Origin: Tannerella sp.
GTDB lineage: Bacteria > Bacteroidota > Bacteroidia > Bacteroidales > Tannerellaceae
Direction: 5' to 3'
Length of the DNA: 64,000 bases
Assembly: GCA_031285565.1 (NCBI GenBank)
Contig: JAITVY010000060.1
Span: forward strand, 1 to 64,000
Positions 54,208 to 62,390 of this stretch are shown here, piece after piece. A program made the position numbers and the translations under genes. Numbering within the stretch: the first letter of the stretch is position 1; each line of letters starts with the position of its first letter. A model generated the notes under the pieces. It saw nothing but the letters and a program-made list of their open reading frames with translations, was not told the origin of the DNA and made no database searches.

Positions 54208-55071
54208 CTAATGACGGTTTTGTGTTGGAGGATAGCCATGGTAGTCTTTGAAGACGCGTGAGAAATGGGATACGTTTTCAAATCCCATTGTATAGCAAAT
54301 ATCCGTAACAGGGAGCATGGTTTTCTGAAGCATTTCTTTGGCTTTTTCTAATCGTTTGATCCGTATCCATTGTGCAGGCGGCATATTGTATGTAAGCTGG
54401 AAATCACGTTTGAAACTGGATAGGCTACGCCCAGAAAGGTAAGCCAGTTCGGGCATTGTCACCGGTGTGGCATAGTACTGTTCAACAACCTGGCGAATGT
54501 CTGTCCGGATAGGTTTTCGTAGTTGAAGGATTTGCCGGAACATGTTTTTGCTGCATTCGGATACGTCATAGAGTAATTCCATGATTTTCAGCCGGAGCAG
54601 TCCGGGGTTTACGGAGGATGGGTCTTTAAAGTAAGGATGCAGGGAGTTTGCAAAGGCAATCAGGCAATCGCTCATGGCACAGACGGATGTTTTTACTTCT
54701 TCATCCATTTGTGGTACTTTTACGTTTGACATGGTTAGGAATTCTTTTATCAGGTCGTCTTTCATGCAAAACATGAGGCTTTCGAAGATATGGTCGTTAT
54801 CTGCATCCCCTTCTTTTTCGTATCGTACGGAAGTTGCTTTTTTTAGCAGTATCATTTCATTCTTTCGTACGGTATACGACTGTTTGCCATAGTAAAAAGT
54901 TATCTTTCCTTCCAATATAAAGAGCAGTAGATGCTCTTCGAGAAACATGGTTCCAACCCCTTTCATGCTATGTACGCATGAATCAATAACCGAGCAACCA
55001 TCTAACACCAGTGAATTCTGGCAAACCGGTCCGGAAACCAGGTTGGTAGGAACTTTGACATATTTCTTCAT
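54208..55071 (-). CDS. AraC-family transcriptional regulator
   Basis: A 287-residue regulator: an N-terminal cupin-like sensing domain (LLLFILEGKITFYYGKQSYT, VRKNEMILLKK) and two C-terminal helix-turn-helix motifs (PVTMPELAYLSGRSLSSFKR, DFQLTYNMPPAQWIRIKRLE; PVTDICYTMGFENVSHFSRV, FKDYHGYPPTQ). It follows the flavodoxin gene by 7 bp on the same strand, so it probably shares its transcript and may regulate it. The ligand is unknown. Confidence 0.9.
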   Translation of the reverse strand: MKKYVKVPTNLVSGPVCQNSLVLDGCSVIDSCVHSMKGVGTMFLEEHLLLFILEGKITFYYGKQSYTVRKNEMILLKKATSVRYEKEGDADNDHIFESLMFCMKDDLIKEFLTMSNVKVPQMDEEVKTSVCAMSDCLIAFANSLHPYFKDPSSVNPGLLRLKIMELLYDVSECSKNMFRQILQLRKPIRTDIRQVVEQYYATPVTMPELAYLSGRSLSSFKRDFQLTYNMPPAQWIRIKRLEKAKEMLQKTMLPVTDICYTMGFENVSHFSRVFKDYHGYPPTQNRH

Positions 55072-55078
55072 ATATCGT

Positions 55079-55693
55079 TCATCTTATAAAATTGGTCATT
55101 TGTTGTTCTTCAGCCACTGGGACGGGTTCTGTGCCTGTCTTGATATTTTTAAGCAGCCATGCCATATTTTTCCCCAGTGTCCGCATTGTTTGTAAGCCTT
55201 CCGCATCTTGTGAAGCTTCTCCCGGGAATAATCCGTGTACGCTGTTCCAATATTGTGATGGTACAACCGGCATATTGAGTATTGTGTAGTATTTGTTCAA
55301 GCGGTCGAATGTTGCACTGGCGCCACCACGCCGGCATACAACGACTGATGCTGCCGGTTTATATTCCAACAGTTCGGAGCATGTATAGAATACCCGATCG
55401 AGTATGGCACATAATGAGCCGTTCGGCCCGGAATAATAGACGGGTGAACCGATAATGAGCCCATCGGCATCTTTCAGGTTTTCGCGTATGTTTTCATACA
55501 ATTCATCTTTAAATACACATCTCCCTAATTCGTAGCATTTGTTGCATGCGGTACAGCCCTGTACCGGTTTTTTGCCTATAGAGATGATCTTTGTTTCAAT
55601 ACCGTTACTTTGTAAAGATTTTTCTACTTCCGATAATGCGAGAAATGTATTGCCTTCTTTTTTAGGGCTTCCGTTGATTAATAAGACTTTCAT
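55079..55693 (-). CDS. Flavodoxin-family NAD(P)H-dependent FMN oxidoreductase
   Basis: A 204-residue flavoprotein: MKVLLINGSPKKEGNTFLAL is the FMN phosphate loop, GCTACNKCYELGRC a cysteine cluster common in the Bacteroidetes iron-sulfur-flavoprotein-like group, and DGLIIGSPVYYSGPNGSLCA the second flavin loop. VVVCRRGGASATFDRLNKYY and MPVVPSQYWNSVHG complete the fold. It probably reduces quinones or other electrophiles; the substrate is unknown. It is first in a two-gene operon with the AraC regulator. Confidence 0.87.
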   Translation of the reverse strand: MKVLLINGSPKKEGNTFLALSEVEKSLQSNGIETKIISIGKKPVQGCTACNKCYELGRCVFKDELYENIRENLKDADGLIIGSPVYYSGPNGSLCAILDRVFYTCSELLEYKPAASVVVCRRGGASATFDRLNKYYTILNMPVVPSQYWNSVHGLFPGEASQDAEGLQTMRTLGKNMAWLLKNIKTGTEPVPVAEEQQMTNFIR

Positions 55694-55713
55694 GCGATAT
55701 TTTATTTTTGATG

Positions 55714-55721
55714 CAAATATA
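55714..55721 (-). promoter_or_regulatory. -7 box upstream of the flavodoxin-araC operon
   Basis: TATATTTG on the minus strand matches TAnnTTTG, 20 bp before the flavodoxin ATG. No TTTG was found at the -33 position. Confidence 0.45.
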
Positions 55722-55813
55722 ACCTTTTAAATAGTTGGTTTGTTTTCTTTTTGGTTCATTTTGTTTTTCTTTTCAGGCCAAGGGTATAAATATCTATATT
55801 ATTGAAAATTTAT

Positions 55814-55821
55814 TATCTTTG
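55814..55821 (+). promoter_or_regulatory. -7 box upstream of the Cys/His-rich protein gene
   Basis: TATCTTTG matches TAnnTTTG, 27 bp before the GTG start. No clear -33 TTTG was found. Confidence 0.5.
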
Positions 55822-55848
55822 CCTTCTCTTTAATTATATCAATTATAA

Positions 55849-56181
55849 GTGAAAAGCAATAATGTAAATAGGATTGTCCTTGCCTGGCTATTGTCGGTAA
55901 TATTTATCATTCCGTATGTAGCCAAAGGGATTCATATTTATCAGAATGAATGTTGCGAGGAGCTTTGTTCACATTGTGATGGGCATCATAGTCATCAGCA
56001 CAATTGTGATACGTGTCCGGTTTGCCAGTTTGCTTTGTCTACTTTTATTGAAGCTGATTTTGATAAACCTGATAGTGGTTTAACGGAATTTTGTAGTACT
56101 CTTATATATTTCTTGTACAATGATAAGAAATATGATTCTATTACTCACCTCGATTATCTGCGTGCTCCGCCTTTGTCGTAA
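55849..56181 (+). CDS. Small Cys/His-rich exported or membrane protein, probable metal binder
   Basis: A 110-residue protein that starts at a GTG (55849); no in-frame ATG precedes the hydrophobic segment IVLAWLLSVIFIIPYVAKGI, a signal anchor. The following ~35 residues are packed with Cys and His: NECCEELCSHCDGHHSHQHN, then CDTCPVCQFALSTF. This resembles DUF2946-like small proteins next to metal receptors. It lies upstream of a TonB-dependent receptor and a His-rich lipoprotein on the same strand, which supports metal sensing or delivery in the envelope. The metal cannot be told from sequence. Confidence 0.7.
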   Translation: MKSNNVNRIVLAWLLSVIFIIPYVAKGIHIYQNECCEELCSHCDGHHSHQHNCDTCPVCQFALSTFIEADFDKPDSGLTEFCSTLIYFLYNDKKYDSITHLDYLRAPPLS

Positions 56182-56360
56182 TTAAGATGTTTGTCTTAAA
56201 AGGGGGATTTATGTCACTTTTGGCTTGATCCAAAAGTAACCCAAAAATCAAGACTTCATGTGCTTCACTCGTCAGCGCTCGTTTGAAAGTCTAAAAAATC
56301 CGAACTCGGCGTAGCCTCAAACAGCGGATTTTTCTTAACGTCTTTCTGCACCGCTCTGTC

Positions 56361-56534
56361 GGCTCATCACACAAGGCCGTAAGAAGAGTGATTTTGGATA
56401 CTGGTTGTTTTAGTGATGATATAGTCATTACTTCTTTGCTTTCAACTTTCCATTTTCAACTTTTCACTAATGAAGGCTCACCATACACGGTCGTAGGTCA
56501 GTTGTTTTGGATACTGGTTGTTTTAGTGATGATA
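56361..56534 (+). repeat. Imperfect direct repeat before the TonB-dependent receptor
   Basis: Copies 56361-56421 and 56475-56534 share GGCTCA at the start, a variable middle and an identical 30-base end (56392-56421 equals 56505-56534, opening TTTTGGATACTGG). They are offset by about 113 bp. Confidence 0.7.
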
Positions 56535-56552
56535 GTATTGATACTGTTATCC

Positions 56553-56560
56553 TACTTTTG
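56553..56560 (+). promoter_or_regulatory. Candidate -7 box of the TonB-dependent receptor gene
   Basis: TACTTTTG matches TAnnTTTG, 50 bp before the ATG and 19 bp after the second copy of the direct repeat. No -33 TTTG was found at the proper spacing. Confidence 0.45.
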
Positions 56561-56610
56561 AGACATTCTTTTATTAATCACCTTTTTTACATCAATAACA
56601 AATATAATTT

Positions 56611-58773
56611 ATGCATACCAGAATTATTCCGGTTGTGCTTATGTGTGTATTTGTATTGTCTGTTGATGCGCAGGAACCGGATTCTATCAGGTCGATAGAG
56701 CTGGAAAGTGTTACGGTTACGGGTACTTCATTTAAAGACGCGAGTAAACGTAATTCTGCCTTATCGGTCGAAGTGGCTGAGAAGGATTTCCTGAGCGGGC
56801 ATTTTACAGGCAATCTGATACAGGCGTTGGAGCATGTGCCGGGAGTTCGTTCAATGGATATTGGTTCCGGATTTTCCAAACCGATGATTAGGGGAATGGG
56901 TTTCAACCGTATTTCTGTCACCGAGAATGGCATTAAGCAGGAGGGACAGCAATGGGGTAGTGATCATGGATTGGAGATCGATGCTTTTAATATTGAGCGT
57001 GTAACGATCCGCAAAGGCCCAGCTTCACTTCTTTATGGTAGTGATGCGATGGGTGGCGTGATTGAAATAACCAATGTTCCGCCTCCTCTGGTGAACCAGA
57101 TATACGGTGAAGCTACACTGCTCGGGAAGAGTGTAAACGATACGTGGGGCGGGTCGTTGATGCTGGGCCTGAAAAAAGATGCCTGGCATTTTAAGGTACG
57201 GTATTCCGAACAGCATTTCGGGGATTTCCGTGTGCCTACGGATACGATTGTTTACCTGACACAGAAAATCCCGGTATCCGGACGGAGACTGAAGAATACG
57301 GCCGGATATGAAAGGGATGTGAACGTCTTTTCTGAATACCGTAAAGGTTCGTACTATGCAAACTATGCGGTTAGTAATGCACATCAGAAAACAGGCTTTT
57401 TCCCAGGTGCTCATGGTATTCCTGATGTTTCGCGTGTGCAGGACGATGGTGATAGCCGTAATATTGAACTGCCGTACAGTAAGGTCAATCATTTGAAAGT
57501 TACTTCGCGACAACAATATATCGGAAGTTTGTTGATGGGTACATGGGATCTGGGATATCAGAATAATCATCGTGAGGAATGGAGTAGCTTTCATACGCAT
57601 TATGGAACTCAGCCTCCACCGGAACAGGATCCTGATAAGGAATTGTCTTTTTCGTTGGATACGTATAGTTCTTCTGTAAAGCTGCGGTCAATTACTTCCA
57701 CAATCTGGGAATATACCGTAGGGTGGGATGTACAGTACCAGCAGAACCGTATCGGTGGGTATTCGTTTTTGTTGCCCCGGTATAACCGTTTTACGACAGG
57801 AGGATCCGGGCTGGTTACGTGGTCGCCGTCCCGGCAGTTTTCTGTCAGCGGAGGGCTTCGCTATGATTACGGAACGATTGATATCTCGGCATATTCGGAT
57901 CCGTACCTCGGAGTTTATTTGCAGGAGATGGGGTATGATGAAGGACTGATCGAACAGTACAAATGGCGTAGTTATCCGGTGGATCGTAACTTCGGCGACT
58001 TTTCCGGTTCGTTGGGAGTCGTATGGAATCTTCACGCCCATCATTTAGTGAAAGCGAATGTCGGGCATAGTTTCCGGCTACCGGGGGCTAATGAATTGGC
58101 AGCGAATGGGGTTCATCACGGGACGTTCAGACATGAACAGGGTGATCCTTTACTTGATTCCGAAAAGGGTTGGCAATTGGACGCTTCTTACCTTTATGAA
58201 AACAGGGGAATATCTGTCTCGGTTACTCCATTTTTTAGTTGGTTCAGCAATTATATTTATTTGCAACCCACCGGAGAATGGTCTGTGCTTCCCCATGCAG
58301 GACAGATCTATCGTTATACGGGTAATGAGGCTATTTTTGCCGGTTCGGAATTGTCTGTGAATGTGGATTTCCTTTCGCGTTTGAATTATTCTTTTACGGG
58401 GGAATATGTGTATACGCATAATGTGGATGAACATACGTCACTCAGTTTTTCTCCTCCGGCGTCGATGCGTAATACGTTGACATGGAAAGGTAAGAACTAT
58501 CAGGTGTATGGCGAACTTCATAGTATAGCTACCCAGGATCGTGTGGCTAAAAATGAAAGCACTACTCCCGGGGCGAATCTGGTAAATCTCGGGGCAAGCG
58601 TCAGTATTCCGTTGGGTGGGACAATTGTGGATCTCCATCTGCAAGTACGGAATCTGCTGGATGAAAAGTATTATAATCATTTAAGTTTCTACCGGAAAGT
58701 TGAAATACCCGAACCGGGACGAAACATTCAATTATTAATTAAAGTACCGTTTAAATTTCAGATTAGACAGTAG
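56611..58773 (+). CDS. TonB-dependent outer-membrane receptor, probably for a metal or metal chelate
   Basis: A 720-residue receptor with signal peptide (MHTRIIPVVLMCVFVLSVDA). The plug domain spans about 30-150: ESVTVTGTSFKDASKRNSAL, LIQALEHVPGVRSMDIGSGF, PMIRGMGFNRISVTENGIKQ, and RVTIRKGPASLLYGSDAMGG as the barrel entry. A 22-strand beta-barrel ends NIQLLIKVPFKFQIRQ. There is no N-terminal carboxypeptidase-regulatory domain and no SusD partner, so it is not a polysaccharide-utilisation receptor. With the Cys/His-rich protein upstream and the His-rich lipoprotein downstream I infer metal (zinc, copper or a chelate) uptake powered by TonB. Confidence 0.88.
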   Translation: MHTRIIPVVLMCVFVLSVDAQEPDSIRSIELESVTVTGTSFKDASKRNSALSVEVAEKDFLSGHFTGNLIQALEHVPGVRSMDIGSGFSKPMIRGMGFNRISVTENGIKQEGQQWGSDHGLEIDAFNIERVTIRKGPASLLYGSDAMGGVIEITNVPPPLVNQIYGEATLLGKSVNDTWGGSLMLGLKKDAWHFKVRYSEQHFGDFRVPTDTIVYLTQKIPVSGRRLKNTAGYERDVNVFSEYRKGSYYANYAVSNAHQKTGFFPGAHGIPDVSRVQDDGDSRNIELPYSKVNHLKVTSRQQYIGSLLMGTWDLGYQNNHREEWSSFHTHYGTQPPPEQDPDKELSFSLDTYSSSVKLRSITSTIWEYTVGWDVQYQQNRIGGYSFLLPRYNRFTTGGSGLVTWSPSRQFSVSGGLRYDYGTIDISAYSDPYLGVYLQEMGYDEGLIEQYKWRSYPVDRNFGDFSGSLGVVWNLHAHHLVKANVGHSFRLPGANELAANGVHHGTFRHEQGDPLLDSEKGWQLDASYLYENRGISVSVTPFFSWFSNYIYLQPTGEWSVLPHAGQIYRYTGNEAIFAGSELSVNVDFLSRLNYSFTGEYVYTHNVDEHTSLSFSPPASMRNTLTWKGKNYQVYGELHSIATQDRVAKNESTTPGANLVNLGASVSIPLGGTIVDLHLQVRNLLDEKYYNHLSFYRKVEIPEPGRNIQLLIKVPFKFQIRQ

Positions 58774-58885
58774 TTTGTAGTAAGTAAAAATTTCAATGCG
58801 ATCAGACAGAAATGTATATAACGATTAATTTGGGAACCTTTTACGAACTACTTATCAGTAATATAAATAATTAAAATTTTATCGT

Positions 58886-59365
58886 ATGAAAACAAATATC
58901 AAAAGTCTTTTATTATCGATTGTTTCTTTAGCTGTATTTTCTTTTATTTTTACATCCTGTGATGATGATGGGGATACTACTCCGCCGGTTATTAACCTGA
59001 TAGAGCCTGAAGATGGAGATGTATTAAAAATAGGGTCTGATATTCATTTTGATATGGAGCTATCGGATAATGAGACGCTGAAATCGTATAAAGTGGAAAT
59101 TCACGAGAATATGAGTAAGCCGCACGATCATGGAAATAGTCTGAAGAGCGGAAGTGATACCGAATATTTCAGTTATCAGAATACATGGTTAGATATAGAG
59201 GGACTCCGGAATACAAGTGTTCACCATCATCAGATAGTTATCCCAGAAAATGCGACTCCCGGAGCATATCATATGGTTGTTTATTGTTTTGATTCTGCCG
59301 GAAATGAATCACATGTGGCCATTAATATCGAATTAAGCCATGATGGCGAGGTGCATGAGCATTGA
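58886..59365 (+). CDS. His-rich DUF4625 lipoprotein
   Basis: A 159-residue lipoprotein (signal ending FIFTSC, then DDDGDTTPPVI). It has one Ig-like DUF4625 domain: INLIEPEDGDVLKIGSDIHF, LSDNETLKSYKVEIH, GAYHMVVYCFDSAGNESH. Histidines are abundant on loops and at the end (SKPHDHGN, TSVHHHQIV, SHDGEVHEH). It lies 112 bp after the TonB-dependent receptor on the same strand, and I infer a surface or periplasmic metal-binding partner for it. Confidence 0.8.
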   Translation: MKTNIKSLLLSIVSLAVFSFIFTSCDDDGDTTPPVINLIEPEDGDVLKIGSDIHFDMELSDNETLKSYKVEIHENMSKPHDHGNSLKSGSDTEYFSYQNTWLDIEGLRNTSVHHHQIVIPENATPGAYHMVVYCFDSAGNESHVAINIELSHDGEVHEH

Positions 59366-59383
59366 TGGTTAAATTAATAATTT

Positions 59384-59474
59384 GTGCGAATCGGTAGTTA
59401 AAACTCATAATTTCTGAAGGTAAACTTCGTAGAAAAGAAGAGGCAAAGGAAAAAGAGGTACTACTGATTCGCAT
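59384..59474. repeat. Inverted TGATTCGCAT-type element
   Basis: GTGCGAATCGGTAGTTA (59384-59400) and ACTACTGATTCGCA (59460-59473) are inverted copies about 60 bp apart. The element lies between the converging DUF4625 and RSH genes and could act as a terminator for either. Confidence 0.55.
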
Positions 59475-59509
59475 AAATAAAGTATTTCAATTAGCGATCA
59501 CTTTTGCAT

Positions 59510-61372
59510 TTATTCGACTCTTCGCACTTGATCGACCCCTTCCATTTGGTAGATATGTAAAATTATATTGTTCAATTCTTTGGCTGAATGGACAGAAAAG
59601 TCTATTGTACAATCTACAATTTCATCGACTGTTTTTGTCGCTAACCCTGATATGGATAGTGTCAGATTTTCCGTGATGCCATCAATCAGATCATGAAGTA
59701 AATGATATCGATCTATGGCTTTTATACTTATACAAACAGGATAAAGGGTATTCGGTTCCTCTTTAAAGTTTACTTCAACGATAGAATCGCCAGCCTGGGA
59801 TGCTAAGGATATGGCATCCGAACAATTACGTTTATGGATGGTTATTTTGCTGCCTGACTTGAATCCGATCAATTCGTCTCCCGGTAACGGATGGCAATGT
59901 AAACACCGTGTATAGGGGGTTGTTTTCATTTTACGTAACCATGATTGTATATTACGTTTGGCTTTATATGTGAGCACGTGATTCAACCAATCGGGCTTGG
60001 GAGATATGATTTTGTTAATGCCTATTTCCACACAATCGCCACGATGCAATTCTGTTTTTACCGAACAAAGCTTACCGTTTACCCGGGCATATTGTGCCTG
60101 TTCACCGATTGAGCTATGGATCTCATAGGCAAAATCCAATGCTGTAGCACGCTGAGGTAAAATGATTACATGTCCTTTTGGTGTAAACACAAAAATATCA
60201 TCATTGTAAAAATTCGATACGACACTTTCCATATAGCCTACTTCACGACTATGGTATGCAATATCCTGCAAAACAGATTTAAACTTGTTAATCCAGTTTC
60301 TGATATTACTGTCCTCACGATCGGCTAAACAACCAAGTTTGGAGTTGCGTATCATTCGTTCCGAAGAGATATGAATCTCTTCCCATCCGCCCCGTTCATT
60401 CAATAGTTTAATATGAAAACTCTGATAACCGTTTTCTTTAGGAGAATCAATATAATTGGACATACTACCAGGCTTCTCCTTAAAAACATCCGTCAATAGA
60501 GAATAAATCCGGAGACATTTGTTTTTTTCCGAAACAGCAGTTTCGTCGGGAAAAATAATCCAGATTTGATGTTTATGGTCCAGATGTTTAAAATCCATTG
60601 CCGTTTTTTTCATTTTAAGCCATATGCTGTAAGGTGTCTTGTACTTAACCTCTAATCGCACAAAAATACCATTCTCCGACAACAGACGACTGATTTTATT
60701 CGTAAAAGATTTTAGTTGCCTGCGGTGGCCCCTTTCTTCTTTTTTCAATTCATTTTCCAACAACGCGTATTCTTGAGGGCACCGGTAATGGAAACTAAGG
60801 TTTTGTAATTCTGTTTTGATTTTGTAGAGTCCAAGTTTATTGGCCAATGGTGCATAAAAATAATCTGTTTCTCCGGCAATTTTCATTTGCTTATTTGCAT
60901 GCATACTACTTAGCGTACGCATATTATGAAGACGGTCAGCCAGTTTTATAAGTATCGCACGTATATCGTAATTAACAGAATCAAGTATTTGTTTGATATT
61001 ATCCAGTTGCTTGGACATTTCATAATGTTCTTTTTTCTTTTTTGTTACAACACGTACCAGAAAAGCGACATCTTTGCCAAATTGTTTCTGAATATCTTCT
61101 ACTTCATAAGGTGTATCTTCCACCACATCATGTAAGAATGCCGCAATAATTGGATTAGCACCTAACTGAAATTCTTCAGCAACAATACGGGCAACAGCTA
61201 CCGGATGAGTAATAAAAGGATCGCCTGTATTACGGGTTTGAGTCGCATGTGCCTTACGAGCCAGTTCATATGCAGCTTTGATGCGTATCATATCTTCCGG
61301 GGCGATTCTGTTTTTTATCACCCGATAAATGGAAGATACTTCTTGCCTGATCTTTTTGTCAAAAGCATCCAT
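59510..61372 (-). CDS. RelA/SpoT-family (p)ppGpp hydrolase with a degenerate synthetase domain
   Basis: A 620-residue long RSH protein, shorter than the usual ~740. The N-terminal HD hydrolase domain is intact: ARKAHATQTRNTGDPFITHP, HDVVED (81-86) and LIKLADRLHNMRTL. The synthetase domain (about 240-350) keeps YSIWLKMKK and NGYQSFH, but the catalytic Asp/Arg segment (canonical YDLxAIRII) reads LDHKHQIWII (264-273), giving His for Asp and Trp for Arg. EIQIRT has become EIHISS. TGS (about 390-450, VFTPKGHVIILPQRATALDF), a Cys/His region (CLHCHPLPGDELIGF) and a C-terminal ACT domain follow. It is likely a hydrolase that removes the alarmone. A separate bifunctional Rel is expected elsewhere. Confidence 0.85.
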   Translation of the reverse strand: MDAFDKKIRQEVSSIYRVIKNRIAPEDMIRIKAAYELARKAHATQTRNTGDPFITHPVAVARIVAEEFQLGANPIIAAFLHDVVEDTPYEVEDIQKQFGKDVAFLVRVVTKKKKEHYEMSKQLDNIKQILDSVNYDIRAILIKLADRLHNMRTLSSMHANKQMKIAGETDYFYAPLANKLGLYKIKTELQNLSFHYRCPQEYALLENELKKEERGHRRQLKSFTNKISRLLSENGIFVRLEVKYKTPYSIWLKMKKTAMDFKHLDHKHQIWIIFPDETAVSEKNKCLRIYSLLTDVFKEKPGSMSNYIDSPKENGYQSFHIKLLNERGGWEEIHISSERMIRNSKLGCLADREDSNIRNWINKFKSVLQDIAYHSREVGYMESVVSNFYNDDIFVFTPKGHVIILPQRATALDFAYEIHSSIGEQAQYARVNGKLCSVKTELHRGDCVEIGINKIISPKPDWLNHVLTYKAKRNIQSWLRKMKTTPYTRCLHCHPLPGDELIGFKSGSKITIHKRNCSDAISLASQAGDSIVEVNFKEEPNTLYPVCISIKAIDRYHLLHDLIDGITENLTLSISGLATKTVDEIVDCTIDFSVHSAKELNNIILHIYQMEGVDQVRRVE

Positions 61373-61768
61373 TGCAATAAGAATTAAATGTTAAACAATT
61401 GTAGAACTGTAGTCAACAATTATATGTAACAATTATTAACCGATTCAAAATTAATAGGATGCTTTCTGCAAAACCACCCCATAAATGGGGTATTTCAGGC
61501 AAACTTTTGCTGATTTAATATAGGACTCTCTACGTATTTAAATTCAGGGTTTCATACGATATTTATTCCTTACATTAAGGAAGCATGTTCCGGTTCAAAG
61601 TTTCATATTCAAAACTTGATGATTTTATTTGGAACCTGGAACAGGAAACTTTAAACTTTTTGCAACTCATGCCTCATTTTATCTTTTGGAACAAAACAAT
61701 TTATATGGGAATAATGTTAATTTATCAGTTAGTTGAAGTTGTCACAAGTTATAAAATTGATATATAAA
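61373..61768. other. Divergent gap between the RSH and DUF3575 genes
   Basis: About 400 bp with no credible gene. On the minus strand TAATTTTG (61446-61453) fits TAnnTTTG about 75 bp before the RSH start, with TTTG at 61469-61472 only 15 bp upstream, a weak promoter candidate. The open frame at 61585-61767 has no coding character. Confidence 0.45.
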
Positions 61769-62335
61769 ATGAAAAAAGGAATATTTATTGTCCTGGTTGC
61801 ATTTTTATCCCTTCCTTTATATTCTCAGCATATTGCTTTGAAGAATAATTTGGTATATGATGCAACATTAACACCGAATCTTTCTCTTGAGATTGCGTTG
61901 GCTAAAAAAATAACATTGGATCTCGGGTTTGGTTATAACCCGTTTGAGTTTAGTGATGGTAAGCAGTTTAAGCATTGGCTGGCCCAGCCTGAGTTGCGTT
62001 TCTGGATGTGTGAAAAGTTTAATGGTACTTTTTTCGGCATTCATGCCCATGGCGGTGAATTTAATGTTGCAAACCTGGACTTGCCGTTTGATTTCATGCA
62101 ACAATTAAAGGATCATCGTTATGAGGGCTATTTCTACGGTGGCGGTGTCAGTATTGGTCACGAATGGGTACTTGCTAAGCATTGGAACCTGGAGGCATCG
62201 ATCGGAGGGGGGTATGCACGTGTTGAGTACGACAAATATGAATGTGGTGACTGTGGCGCTAAGTTGAAGTCTGACCATTATAATTATTTTGGTGTTACCC
62301 GTGCTACGCTTTCTATTATTTATATATTCAGGTAA
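61769..62335 (+). CDS. DUF3575 outer-membrane protein (second copy)
   Basis: A 188-residue exported protein from the ATG at 61769 (MKKGIFIVLVAFLSLPLYSQ, signal). It shares the DUF3575 motifs of the protein at 12098-12742: ALKNNLVYDATLTPNLSLEI, GFGYNPFEFSDG, LRFWMCEKFNGTFFGIHAHG, YEGYFYGGGVSIGHEWVLAK, and a Cys pair (YECGDCGAK). It is predicted to be a small outer-membrane beta-barrel. Unlike the first copy it has no fimbrial genes beside it. Confidence 0.8.
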   Translation: MKKGIFIVLVAFLSLPLYSQHIALKNNLVYDATLTPNLSLEIALAKKITLDLGFGYNPFEFSDGKQFKHWLAQPELRFWMCEKFNGTFFGIHAHGGEFNVANLDLPFDFMQQLKDHRYEGYFYGGGVSIGHEWVLAKHWNLEASIGGGYARVEYDKYECGDCGAKLKSDHYNYFGVTRATLSIIYIFR

Positions 62336-62390
62336 GATAAAACATAATCTTGTTTGATACAAAAGCGAATATGCCTGTCATGTAAGGTTC

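Larger units (their letters stand above)
56182..56610. other. 429-bp gap ahead of the TonB-dependent receptor
   Basis: Non-coding and rich in structure: hairpin ACTTTTGG/CCAAAAGT (56216-56237), inverted arms AAAAATCCG/CGGATTTTT (56294-56333), an imperfect ~60-bp direct repeat (56361-56534) and a candidate -7 box (56553-56560). The CTTTTGGCTTGATCCAAAAG portion resembles intergenic sequence I associate with many Bacteroidetes genomes. Confidence 0.55.

Noticed and set aside
56216-56333. Hairpins considered as the terminator of the Cys/His-rich gene
   Set aside because: Neither has a T-run in the right place after the stem on the plus strand, so I left them as structures within the gap.
61585-61767. 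60-codon plus-strand open frame before the DUF3575 gene
   Set aside because: It runs into the DUF3575 start region and has no coding features; the DUF3575 gene has a proper signal peptide from 61769.
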